From Trifolium pratense (taxonomy: Eukaryota > Streptophyta > Magnoliopsida > Fabales > Fabaceae), in assembly GCF_020283565.1 (NCBI RefSeq), contig NC_060062.1:52412439-52476438 (forward strand): a stretch of DNA of 64,000 bases. The letters are read 5' to 3'. Below are positions 54,856-64,000 of this stretch, piece by piece. Made by a program: the position numbers and the translations under genes. Positions within the stretch are counted from its first letter, which is position 1, and the number at the start of each line of letters is the position of its first letter. The notes under the pieces were generated by a model that had not been told where the DNA came from, did not search any database, and worked only from the letters and a program-made list of their open reading frames with translations.

Positions 54856-55853
54856 TGAAATTTCGGCACGCAGTGAATAGATGCTACGCAAGATGCTACA
54901 GCAACTGTCGTAGCAAATAAACGTTGAGGATAATAAAGACAATAAACAACAATAAAGTAAATAACACATATCGTTTGTTAACTCAGTTCAGTGCAACGTC
55001 ACTTACTCTAGGGGATACCAATCCAGGAGAAAATCCATTATAATAGTTCTAGTTTAAAGCCTTCGACCAACACCCGGTACACGACTTATCGCCTAGACAC
55101 TACCCGTGCAACTTCTACCTAAGAACTCCTAGATATGAGACTCCGTCTCACTCCCTACCAATCACAACCTGTGATGTCGAATTCAGTAACAAACAATGGA
55201 GACACCCTCCTAAGAAACTAGATTTCACTCTCGCTTAAAAGCTTTCGAGTGAAACGCAATTAAAAACACTAACTAACTCCGTACTTCAAAGCTTAGGAGT
55301 AGTCCACAATTACAACCCAAGACACAGTCCTATAAGCTTGTATCAAAATGACACAAGAAATGCTCACAATTAACAAAAAACTCTAAATCCTTAAACTCGC
55401 ACTTTTAGTAAAACACGGTTTAGATTACATGAATGAAACAAGGTTTAGGTCTTCATATATATAGCCTTGGATATTCTTGGTCCGCAAGTAAAGGCTTCAA
55501 ATAAACAGTTGGAATCTTCATTGGCCAGCTCACAAGATTTACTTCAAAATAATTCTTCAATAAAGATTTACTCCAAAAAAAATATATTTGATGCATTCAA
55601 AAAATATTGAGTCATATTTTTGGAGTAAATAAAAAAAACAAACCGCCTTTAGAAACTTGTGGGACAAGGCACGTCTTGGCTTGTTAGATAAGCACGAAAT
55701 TATATCTGAAACAAATCGTCCAAAGATATGATATAAAAATTAGCGTGCTTCAGGTCAGCATTAATGTTGTACTCACATGCTACAGCATCCTTGTGTAGCA
55801 TTCTGGCTAGCACTTGTTTTTGCAAAATATAGCCAACATACAAAAACCCAACG
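54856..55853 (-). mobile_element. Solo LTR inside the MITE
   Basis: Starts TGAAATTTCGGC and ends AAACCCAACG (minus start CGTTGGG, probably a decayed TGTTGGG), flanked by TACAC (54851-54855, 55854-55858). Its 'aactcagttcagtgcaa...cttactctagg' stretch resembles the LTRs at 44709-45376, so a Copia origin is likely. Confidence 0.8.
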
Positions 55854-56082
55854 TACACATATTAAGAAAGGTAATTAATGTTGTATGGAAAAAAGAGATT
55901 ATGAGTTGATTTACAAAATTGTCCTTCATTTATGGTATGAAAAAAATAAATTGAAGAATTGAAAGAAGAGAGAGTAATAAATAGTTAAGGGTATAATAGA
56001 AAAAATACTATTAAATGATTCATTGATAATATAAAGCGACTTTTTATGGTACAAATTTTTTCCTCAAAGTGACATATATTGT

Positions 56083-56796
56083 TAGGGGTGTACGTGGGCC
56101 GGATTGGGTTGGGTTTGGCCAAAACCAAAACCCAAACGACATATGGTACTCCGGGTTGGGTTTAGTAAAATAACCAGCCGTTATAACATTGGGCCGGGTT
56201 GGGTAAATCCATTAATTTTCGGGTTGGATTGGGTTGGGTTGTGGGTTACCCAAATTATTTTCCTATTTTTTTTATATTAAATATTTAAATGTTGAATCAT
56301 CATATTTTTTCATAAAAAATAAGTCAATCAATGTATTTTCTTGAAAAATAGGGTAACTTTTTTTCACTATAAAAAATAATCACCTTTTTTTTGTGTAAAA
56401 CTACTAATTTACGGGTTGGATAGCGTGTTATCCGAATGATGTTTTTGTTTTTTTTAATATCAAATGACTAAATCATGAATCACTATATATTTGTTTATGA
56501 AAATTATTCAATCTTTTTTATTTTCGTAAAACATAGTATAACTCATTTTCAATATAAAAATATTTAATAATCAAATGAAAAAATCTTTAGTATTTTCATT
56601 AAAAAAATTCAAGAAACATAGCACTAGTGGGTTTTTTGGGTTGGGTCCGGTTTTACCCGAAACCTGATTTTTTTAATGGGTTTTTCATTTTTGAAATCCA
56701 TATCCACCCACTTACCCGACCCAACCCACTTTTTTGGGTTGGATTGGGTGGGTTTGACCGGGTCGACCGAATTTGCCCAACCCATGTACACCCCTA
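56083..56796. mobile_element. hAT MITE with GGGTTGGG repeats, inside the MITE
   Basis: Ends TAGGGGTGTACGTGGGCC and complement TAGGGGTGTACATGGG; 8-bp duplication TATATTGT (56075-56082, 56797-56804). Subterminal GGGTTGGGTT arrays, no coding. Its 3-base-start TAG and layout recall the GGCCTG hAT elements at 24020, 31008 and 39456. Confidence 0.9.
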
Positions 56797-56818
56797 TATA
56801 TTGTGGTACGGATGAGTA

Positions 56819-58355
56819 TTATTATATCTTTCCTTATAAAGAAAAAACATAACTCAACAATTATTATCAAGTGAGACAAGTAATATTGTCCAAGGGCCAA
56901 GAATTTAATTCATCCACCTTTATTTTGTTAAAAAACTATCCTTTTTGTGGAATGTATCCAACTACTACCGACACAATTTAAGACACAAAAGTACTGTAAA
57001 CAACACCATACCACAAGTTACCCTTTTAGGCCTATCTATTAACACTACCTCAGAGGGTCACAGTATCCTTATATGATCAATGTGTGAACCCTTTTTAGGA
57101 CTTTTAGCCTTAGCACATATTAGCACATGATATCTATATAGCATACAGAACCCTACATAGAGATGAAAGTGACTACTAACTGCCACTTTATGGAGCTTTG
57201 GGAGGTGAAATGAACTATGGACAAAGGATGGACCTTTCAATCCATTTTGCAGAAAGTGACTTTTCTACCAACATATCCCTCTGCATCCTCCATGTACATT
57301 TTCTCCTTCATATCTAACCATATGCCTCAAACCAAATTTTCGTTACGTTTCTTTCACTCAATTGTTTTGTCATCACATGAAAAACCAGTACATAATGTTT
57401 CAACTTTCAATTGAGAAATATATATTACTAGCAAATTTGATTTCCACATAGCACAATAACATGTGATCATCATATTGTAAATAATTTGTATTAGTGATTG
57501 TTTGATAAATTGATATCTTTATGTAAACCAAGTAATTGAGTTTAAGTGGTTAATAAGTTTCTTTGTAAGACGAATCATTCGAAAGAATATGAATTTAATT
57601 TCTAGTATGAACAATTCTTTGTCAGATTTTACTTAGAGAGTTAATACAAAAAAAAAAAAAATTGATCTCTCTATGTGTAACTTTGAATGATTATTATTAG
57701 CTATACTTTTTTTGACTTTCACTATTTTATTTGAAGAAATTCATGATCATGTGGATCCTCCAACAATTTGAGATCCATATGAATTTTATACAGTGAGTGA
57801 ATAATGAAAATAGAGTGTAAGTGGCGGAGCAGACAATTTATAAAGTTTGGGTAAATTTTCAGTTTTAAATGAAAATTTCAGTTTGAACAAAAAAAATCAT
57901 AGTTTTGCCCTAAACCAACCCTTTAAATAAAAATCTCAATTTGAACAAAAAAATCATAATTTTGCCATAAACTAACCCTTAAAAATCTCAATTTTTCTCT
58001 AAACTAGAGCTTGGGCAAGGCCCGGGCTTGTCGGGCTGTAGATCCGCCCTGGTGAGTGATGTTAGCATAGCTCAATTTTGAATACTATTCTCTCAAGTTT
58101 ATATATATGAGTTAATAATCACTGTAAATGGATTAGAGTACACTTTTTATTTTTTTTTTGGGAATAGATTAGAGTACACATTTAGGATCAAAGATTAGAG
58201 TACACATTTTAGTTAACAAAAATATATATGTTGGTAGGTTCACATTCAAAGCTCTACCAACAAGAGCTTTGATGTTTGCATTTTTAAGACTAGTGTTTTT
58301 AAACTCATCTAGTACCATCTCATTCAAACATTAATTCTAAGTATAATTTGAAATT
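56819..58355. other. Spacer
   Basis: No gene seen. 57835-58055 has 'ggcggagcagac' and 'gatccgccctgg' at its ends and diffuse 'aaatctcaatttgaac' repeats, perhaps a decayed MITE without clear target duplication. Confidence 0.4.
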
Positions 58356-58529
58356 GGAAAATGCTAAACAGTGCCCCGGGGCACTATTTAAGGAACCAAA
58401 TATAGTAATATCATATTGAAGTTTGTGCAGTCAACGCCTCGAAAGTCTAAAAAGTGTTATTTTCAATTTTAAAATTTCCTTTTTTGGTTTCCTTAACCAG
58501 TGCCCCGGGGGCACCGGTTAGCATGACCC
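58356..58529. mobile_element. Mutator-type MITE, 174 bp
   Basis: Inverted ends around ATGCTAAACAGTGCCCCGGG and complement ATGCTAACCGGTGCCCCCGG, with a 9-bp duplication TTTGAAATT (58347-58355, 58530-58538). Confidence 0.88.
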
Positions 58530-60297
58530 TTTGAAATTAATTGAACACACAAGATTAGTTAATGCATGCAAATAATATTGTATGATTTTATGTAATAGAA
58601 AAATCATACAGAGATTTTTGTCGGGATTAAATGATTATTTTATTTTTGTATGAGATTCAAATGTTTAGGTTGTTGGCATTATAAATAATTAATATTTGTA
58701 ATGTAGTGGCGTCAGTTTGATGTAACATTCTTCATTCTTGAGGCATTGACATGGCGCTATCGATCGTGCTCGTGGGGACTACCAAATTACTACCAATTGC
58801 CGATATTTCATTTTCATTCTTCTAACTTTTTTTTCTCTGCAATTCACCATTTATACCGTTAAGTATCTCGATGCAGATATGGAAATACCAAATCAAGACA
58901 AAATAAGTTTTTTTCTTTTGTACAAAGTATGATTCTACTTTACACCATAAAAAAATGTCAAAATCAATTATATATTTGAGGGTCACTAATTAGATGAGTG
59001 ATGATTTGAACATAATTTATAAAGAAAGATAATTTTCCCCATATAAAGTCAATTTTATAGAATTAAGTCAAACTCAATCTAGTTTCCGCATTCAGATGTG
59101 AGTATGGTTCACCTGCTATTAAATTTTTCTGCTATCGAGTTTCCACATTTATATTCACACACTAAGTTCAATAGCATCATTAGATTTGATGGGGTATGTT
59201 AAGAATACGTTGGATGAGAAAGATTGTCTAAATATGATTTATCAGTAGAGACAATATTTATCTTATAATCCGTTTTTATATAATTGAATTATTTTAACCT
59301 ATTTGTATTAACTTATTTTTTAGATTATAAAAAATAGTTTATACAAAGACATGCTTAGGAATAATACATGAAAATTTATTTATATAAGTTATTTTTGCAT
59401 AAAGCTAATCTAAATGGCCCTAATTCAAAATATATTAGACCCATACAACTAGTGGTATTAGGTGTAATAAGATAATAATTTCTTTTTGTAGGAATTTGTT
59501 CCCGTGTTTAAATTTTGCCTTTAAAATACTGTATTTGAGGATTTTAATGATTTACTCCAAAATACTAGTAAATATTTTTGACGGTTTTCTGTGGTCCTAG
59601 TTTCAGTTTTCACATTCTCTGGCACAAAGTGATAAAAGTGACATTACATATATGATCCTTTCCTGCCTAAAATTAATGATGCTCTTCATATCACATCAAA
59701 GAATTTGCAAAGGTCAAATTCCGTTTCATAATTGTCTTATCATGTTTCTACTTCTACATTGAAATTAACGATCATTCTACTACGTTTCACATTAAACGAT
59801 GGATATATGATTCTACTTGAACTAATGTTTGTAAATGGCTCTTGGAACCTTAATAGATAGTAGAAACTAAAATGAGTAAGTGAGTTTGTTATACTGGTGA
59901 AGGATTTAGATGGTACGTTTAAAGTTTTGGGTTCGATTTTCGGTTCATTTTTAAAAAAAATATTTAAAAAGATGATGTTATTGTTGGTAAGTGGTAGGAG
60001 TATTAGCATAGAGATATTAGATAGGAGTCTAGATACCAAATCATCATTTGATGATTTGAAAATTAATTAAATTGATTATTTATTTCATATTTGGGTTAAA
60101 TTAAATCAAATCAAACAAATTTAACTTTTTTTTTTACAACAAACAAATTCAACTTTTATTGGCTTACATGTTTGGCTTCTAGCTAACATTTATGAGTCGA
60201 GTTTCATAGCAATTTGAAACAATTAAATTCGTTTTTTAACTAGCCAAAAGCGTTAGAAAGGTTAGTATGATTTAATAATTGGTTATCTTTTGGAGTG
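58530..60297. other. Spacer
   Basis: AT-rich, no gene. A SINE-like B-box (GGGTTCGATTTTC, 59930) is followed by an A-rich run, but no A-box or target duplication supports it. A 99-codon minus frame (59740-60039) is judged random. Confidence 0.45.
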
Positions 60298-60672
60298 GAT
60301 TTGATGTAGTAACTGCATCACACAGTTACTCTACTCGTTATGGTGATTGGATCTTCTTCTTCACTCTTCTTTTCATCTCTCTCCATCCTCTCTATATTTC
60401 TCTTAATTTCAATCTCTCTCTTCAATAAAAAAATTTAAAATAATAATGAGAGAGAGTGAGATTAAGATAGAGATAGAGATGATGGAGAGGGGTGGAGAGG
60501 AGAGTGAAGGAGAAGATTCAAATCCCTCATTATGACTGTCCGATCTTTGTTCAATGTTTCAGATTATTTATAGTTGATTTTGTTTGTCTGTAATCTGAAC
60601 CGTCTAATTTGATAATCAATGGTTAATATTTAAAAACAATGTGTTACTGTGTGATCTACTACAGCAAAGAAT
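60298..60672. mobile_element. Foldback MITE
   Basis: GTAGTAACTGCATCACACAG at the left (60307) pairs with 'ctgtgtgatctactac' at the right (60647), and inner CT-rich and GA-rich arms (60350-60425 and 60448-60512) are also complementary. No coding. Confidence 0.65.
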
Positions 60673-61070
60673 CTTCATCTGTTATTTCTATCCTATTCAT
60701 AAGTGTTGTCATAATATTTTTTAGGATATATGGTTCAAAATTGTTGTATATTTCAATTTTAGAGAACACTTTTAAAAACAGGTTAAAACCATTGCCTATT
60801 ACAATCTAAGAGAATACGTTACAGAGATGGTTCAAATTCTTGCCCTGTATCAAAAAAAATGACCTTATCTATTGCAATCTAGAAAACACTTTTTAAAACA
60901 TGTAAGTGTGTTGTCTACTGTAAATTTGTAATTAAAAAATATACAAAAATAAAAACAAACTGTGAACATTTTTTAAGGCTTAAAGTTAACAGTTAAAAAT
61001 TACTGCCTATTTCAATTAAAAAATGATTAAAAAAAATACTCATTTGTTGAACGCGCAATTTGGTGTGGCT
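60673..61070. other. Spacer
   Basis: AT-rich with diverged direct copies of 'attgcctattacaatctaagagaa'-like phrases at 60730-60900 ('ttagagaacacttttaaaaaca', 'tctagaaaacactttttaaaaca'). No gene. Confidence 0.45.
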
Positions 61071-61366
61071 CTTCCGACTTGGATCCTCTCAATCCCATTT
61101 TTGGTCAATCTCTTTCAATCAGCAAATCCTAACCTTCAGATCAATCTAATGAACCAAAATTCTAAGAGTATAATTTATTAAAATAAAACCTAAAGTACAA
61201 AATAAAACTTTTTTTTTTTACGCAAAATAAAACATCTCAAAAATAAAATTTGAACACTATGACGGCAAAGGGGACATATTTTCAACCATTTGATTGATCT
61301 GAAGGTTAAGATTTACTGATTGAGAGAGATTGACCAAAAATGTGATTGAGAGAATCCAAATCCGGC
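61071..61366. mobile_element. Foldback MITE with arms of about 75 bp
   Basis: Left arm (GGATCCTCTCAATCCCATTT, TTGGTCAATCTCTTTCAATC) is the inverted copy of the right arm (GATTGAGAGAGATTGACCAA, GATTGAGAGAATCCAAATCC). AT-rich centre, no coding. Confidence 0.75.
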
Positions 61367-61511
61367 TCTTTTCCTTTGTGAATGTGCTAATCAGAGTGGC
61401 GCTACCATTACTTAAGTTAAATTGTATTAAAACTAATCAAGTCTATTCGGAAAGACTAAAGAGATACGTAGTTTATAGCATATAAACCTATGATAAAAGT
61501 AGAGTTGTTTG

Positions 61512-61718
61512 CGATGGATTGGTCTAAGTAGTAAGGGTCTTGGCTTCTTTAAGCATTTGGTTGGGGGTTCGATATCTGGCTCATGCATATGGAGAAAATT
61601 CGGTTGTGAAGGGAGAACCCATCTTGTGAGTCCCACAAGTTCACCAACGGAGATTAGTCATCGATAACGACGGTGAAAACTTCATACAAATATCATGATA
61701 ACCCAACAAAAAAAAGTT
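61512..61718 (+). mobile_element. tRNA-derived SINE
   Basis: Head with GGATTGGTCTAAGTAGTAAG and B-box GGGGTTCGATATC, body to 'aacgacggtgaaaac', A-rich tail. 10-bp duplication GAGTTGTTTG (61502-61511, 61719-61728). Similar to SINEs widespread in legumes (from memory). Confidence 0.85.
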
Positions 61719-62212
61719 GAGTTGTTTGATAATTATTTTTAAGATTTGTAGCTATAATTAATTTTATAAATGTGACCAAGGAATTATATTTTATCACATT
61801 ATCATATTCATAAGAATAATTTTTGAACCTACTATACCCTGATCGGAGATGCCCAAAGAATATTGTAAGATAGCGATGCGTGCCCCTGTCAAATGGCCAT
61901 ATTTCTTGCGGTGGATATGTTTGGCAAATACAATAAATTAAATTATAGTTGATAGTTTATAGTCGGTGACATATCTATAAGACCCAAATTGGGCCTGTTA
62001 ATTAGTGGTTTAAGAGAAAATTAGGGGATTTCAAACACTACAAATTCAATTAATAGTTTATTCATTATTAATTATGTGTAATAAATTCATTTGCTATAAG
62101 CTAATAATTTATACTTATCTACTACTTTTTTATCAAATAGAACATACTATAGCTATAGTATGTACCCAAAAAAAAAAAATATAGCTATAGTAGTGAGCAT
62201 GATAAATTATAA
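61719..62212. other. Spacer
   Basis: AT-rich, no gene seen. Confidence 0.5.
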
Positions 62213-62541
62213 GAGCATCTACAATGGAGCTACTCATTTTTTAGTACTTAAATGGATCCCACTGATACACATCACTAATTTTTTTTTTTTAATAATAGTA
62301 CTTAATAAGCATTCAATCTCTCCAATCCAACACATCTTAAAAAATTCTAAATTGGTCATACCAATACCACATTTCACCAATAACTCTAATCATTGTAACT
62401 GGGCCCCACAAAAATCATATAGGTACTATTGCTTATTGTAGAACTAGTACCTATTAGGTACTCAATTCTGTTTTGCTCCAATAAGAGTACCTATTAGGTA
62501 TACAATTCTTAAAAAATAGGTACTCACCATTGGAAATGGTC
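62213..62541. mobile_element. Tourist-like MITE
   Basis: Ends GAGCATCTACAATGGAG and complement GACCATTTCCAATGGTGAG with TAA on both sides (62210-62212, 62542-62544), fitting the 3-bp duplication of PIF/Harbinger. 329 bp, no coding beyond a random frame. Confidence 0.7.
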
Positions 62542-62555
62542 TAAATCTAACAAAC

Positions 62556-62765
62556 TACTCCCTCCATCCCACAATGAGTGAGGCATGCTGTGCACTATTC
62601 AAAATAAATATTAGCATATAAGATGTTGTTGGATTCGTCTTGATGAGTATTTTCAAAATATTAACTTTTTATAATTTGTACTATTATACAATTAAAAATG
62701 TTAATTGTCAAAGTATTAACATACGTGAAACAGTCAACTAACTCACTTGTGGGATGAAAGGAGTA
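62556..62765. mobile_element. Stowaway-like MITE
   Basis: Ends TACTCCCTCCATCCCACAA and complement TACTCCTTTCATCCCACAA, then TGAGTGAG against GTGAGTTAG. 210 bp, no coding. Confidence 0.75.
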
Positions 62766-63249
62766 ACTATTATTAGCTCAATTGATAATGAATTCCAAGA
62801 AGAAACATTCAAGAGAATTCAAGTTGAATTCTTAATTTAAAAGAAATAATTTTGAATTAGACTTTAATTATCTTCTGATCTATTTTCTAAGAAATCTCAG
62901 GGTCAGAGAAAGGTTATGATGCACGGGTACTTCATTTGAGGGAGAGTACCAGTACCGGATACGTATCAGTACCAGTACCGGGTACGTACTCTTACCTTAA
63001 TTTATGTCCATACATATACATTAGTTTAATGTCGTATCACATACCGATACTGGTGGTATTGTACTCGCACCTCGACAACGTAGGAGAAAGGAACAAAACA
63101 AGGTCAGGTAAATAGAGAAAAATTAATTACTAGCTGCAACCACCATGGTTGAGTTGAGTCGACATAAGGGGGTCACCATTTATAGGATACATGATACATT
63201 AGATACACACAGACACTCGTTGACCGTACTTGTAGAGTAAGACAGATAT
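62766..63249. other. Upstream region of the Sec14-like gene
   Basis: No gene. A local cluster of AGTACCGG(A/G)TACGTA motifs in direct and inverted copies lies at 62945-62990. Confidence 0.5.
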
Positions 63250-63255
63250 CACGTG
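63250..63255 (+). promoter_or_regulatory. G-box in Sec14-like gene promoter
   Basis: CACGTG about 90 bases upstream of the TATA box. Binding site type for bHLH and bZIP factors; function here is inferred. Confidence 0.4.
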
Positions 63256-63337
63256 CCAATACATAAAATAAAACCTCAATGTTTTGTCTCCACCATCCTA
63301 TGCCACATGATGCTTCTTCTTACTAAAACTTATTACT

Positions 63338-63345
63338 TATATAAA
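63338..63345 (+). promoter_or_regulatory. TATA box of the Sec14-like gene
   Basis: TATATAAA, followed by AAATAAAT repeats and a CT/CA-rich leader (63380-63425) typical of plant 5' UTRs, 158 bases ahead of the ATG. Confidence 0.5.
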
Positions 63346-63495
63346 TAAATAAATAAATAAAAACCAAACAACACCTTATTTTCTCTCTCACACACACAAA
63401 CTCTTTTTCCCTTCTCTTCACTCTTCACTACAGTAACTGAGATCCACACAACACCAACATTGTTAACATTCATTCATTACCGACATTTTAATTCA

Positions 63496-63770
63496 ATGTC
63501 TGGTATTGAAGAAGTTGTTGTTGTTGATATGGAGAACTCAGAAGAAGAAAGAATAAGAAGATCAAGAATTAGAAGATTAAAGAAAAAAGCTATAAATGCT
63601 TCATGTAGATTCACTCATTCACTTAAGAAAACAAGAGGGAATAGAAAAATTGATTATAGGTTTCCAATTGAAGATGTTAGAGATGAACAAGAGGAATCAG
63701 CTGTTTTTCAATTGCGTCATAGGTTGATTCATATGCCTCCTAATCATGATCATTATCATACATTGTTAAG
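63496..63770 (+). CDS. Sec14-like phosphatidylinositol transfer protein (SFH type), exon 1
   Basis: Encodes the N-terminus: an acidic start (MSGIEEVVVVDMENSEEERI), a basic stretch (RRSRIRRLKKKAINASCRFT, then HSLKKTRGNRK), and the CRAL-TRIO N-terminal domain beginning FPIEDVRDEQEESAVFQLRH and ending HTLLR. Plant SFH proteins exchange phosphatidylinositol and phosphatidylcholine at membranes and support polarised growth and membrane trafficking. The ATG at 63496 is chosen because it opens the conserved N-terminal pattern; the frame stays open upstream only without another ATG. The donor is AG|GTATTG after 63770, splitting the Arg codon. Confidence 0.92.
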
Positions 63771-63876
63771 GTATTGTTTGTTTGGTTTTTTTTTTATTTA
63801 GTATTTTGTTTGTTTGTTTGTTCAATGAGTGTTTTTTTTAAGAAGGTGGATTTGGTTTTTTGTTGTTATTTATTAG
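63771..63876 (+). other. Intron 1 of the Sec14-like gene
   Basis: GT...AG (gtattg ... tattag), 106 bp, T-rich as usual in plants. Phase 2: the split codon is AG/G, Arg. Confidence 0.9.
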
Positions 63877-63976
63877 GTTTTTGAAAGCTAGGGATTTTAA
63901 CATTGAGAAGACTATTCAGATGTGGGAAGAAATGGTTATTTGGAGAAAACAATATGGAACTGATACCATCCTTCAG
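63877..63976 (+). CDS. Sec14-like phosphatidylinositol transfer protein, exon 2
   Basis: Continues FLKARDFNIEKTIQMWEEMV then IWRKQYGTDTILQ, the LRFLKARxFdIEKtxqMW..M..WR..yG.DtI motif of the CRAL-TRIO N domain. Ends at CAG|GTAAGG (donor at 63977) in phase 0. The lipid-binding SEC14 domain and, in SFH proteins, the C-terminal nodulin-like domain lie beyond the window. Confidence 0.93.
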
Positions 63977-64000
63977 GTAAGGTTTCTACTTTTTTACAAT

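Larger units (their letters stand above)
54811..56818. mobile_element. Stowaway-like MITE with two nested insertions
   Basis: Inverted ends TACTCCTCATGTACCAAAAT and complement TACTCATCCGTACCACAAT, continuing ATATGTCGTTTTGA against ATATGTCACTTTGA. After removing 54856-55853 and 56083-56796 a MITE of about 290 bp remains. AT-rich, no coding. Confidence 0.8.

Noticed and set aside
57835..58055. Possible hAT MITE with GGCGGA-type ends
   Set aside because: No 8-bp target duplication could be found and the inverted ends are only partly similar.
59930..59960. Possible SINE from a B-box-like GGGTTCGATTTTC and A run
   Set aside because: No convincing A-box and no target duplications.

Overview
The window is plant nuclear DNA, AT-rich and dominated by transposable elements. 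It is most likely from a legume of the Medicago, clover or pea group. That placement is an inference from the flavour of the RFL-type PPR gene and of several SINE and LTR families; no marker gene settles it. Only two host genes look intact, and both are cut by the window edges: the last exon of a UBC8/9/10-type ubiquitin-conjugating enzyme E2 (125-268, +) and the first two exons of a Sec14-like phosphatidylinositol transfer protein (63496-63976, +). A third host gene, a PPR gene (42813-44454, +), is a pseudogene split by a hAT MITE.

Layout. 1.6-3.6 kb holds a SINE and a non-autonomous Mutator-like element. 3.8-18.9 kb is an old tandem duplication. Its left copy was opened by a 9.9-kb minus-strand LTR element (4793-14664, target-site duplication CCATT), and its right copy is still the empty site. 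That LTR element lacks gag-pol, carries a TATA-equipped antisense ORF and a 19-unit tandem array near its 3' end, and has a 4.35-kb CACTA-like transposon in its 3' LTR. 20.2-42.5 kb is a three-fold tandem amplification of a 6-7 kb unit made of LINE RNase H remnants, solo LTRs, hAT MITEs, a long foldback built from duplicated exon-like sequence, and a promoter plus first exon of an unrecognised gene. TRIM LTR sequence lies at its borders. 44.7-50.5 kb is an unusual LTR-gag-LTR-gag-LTR array (gag only, no pol) with a target-site duplication only at its outer ends. 50.5-63 kb holds a SINE, solo LTRs, a Copia reverse-transcriptase fragment, a Stowaway-like MITE carrying two nested insertions, and several other MITEs.

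How it fits together. Nearly every gene-like ORF between the two flanking genes belongs to, or was broken by, an insertion. Boundaries were placed by target-site duplications found by eye, and in several cases by an uninterrupted paralogous copy in the same window. The most interesting signals are inside the mobile DNA: five hairpins with compensated stems in one LTR (34577-34814), GC-rich islands of family-specific imperfect palindromes in four LTR families, the A3-B4-A5-B4-A3 tandem array beside an antisense ORF, and three copies of a long foldback that could make double-stranded RNA.
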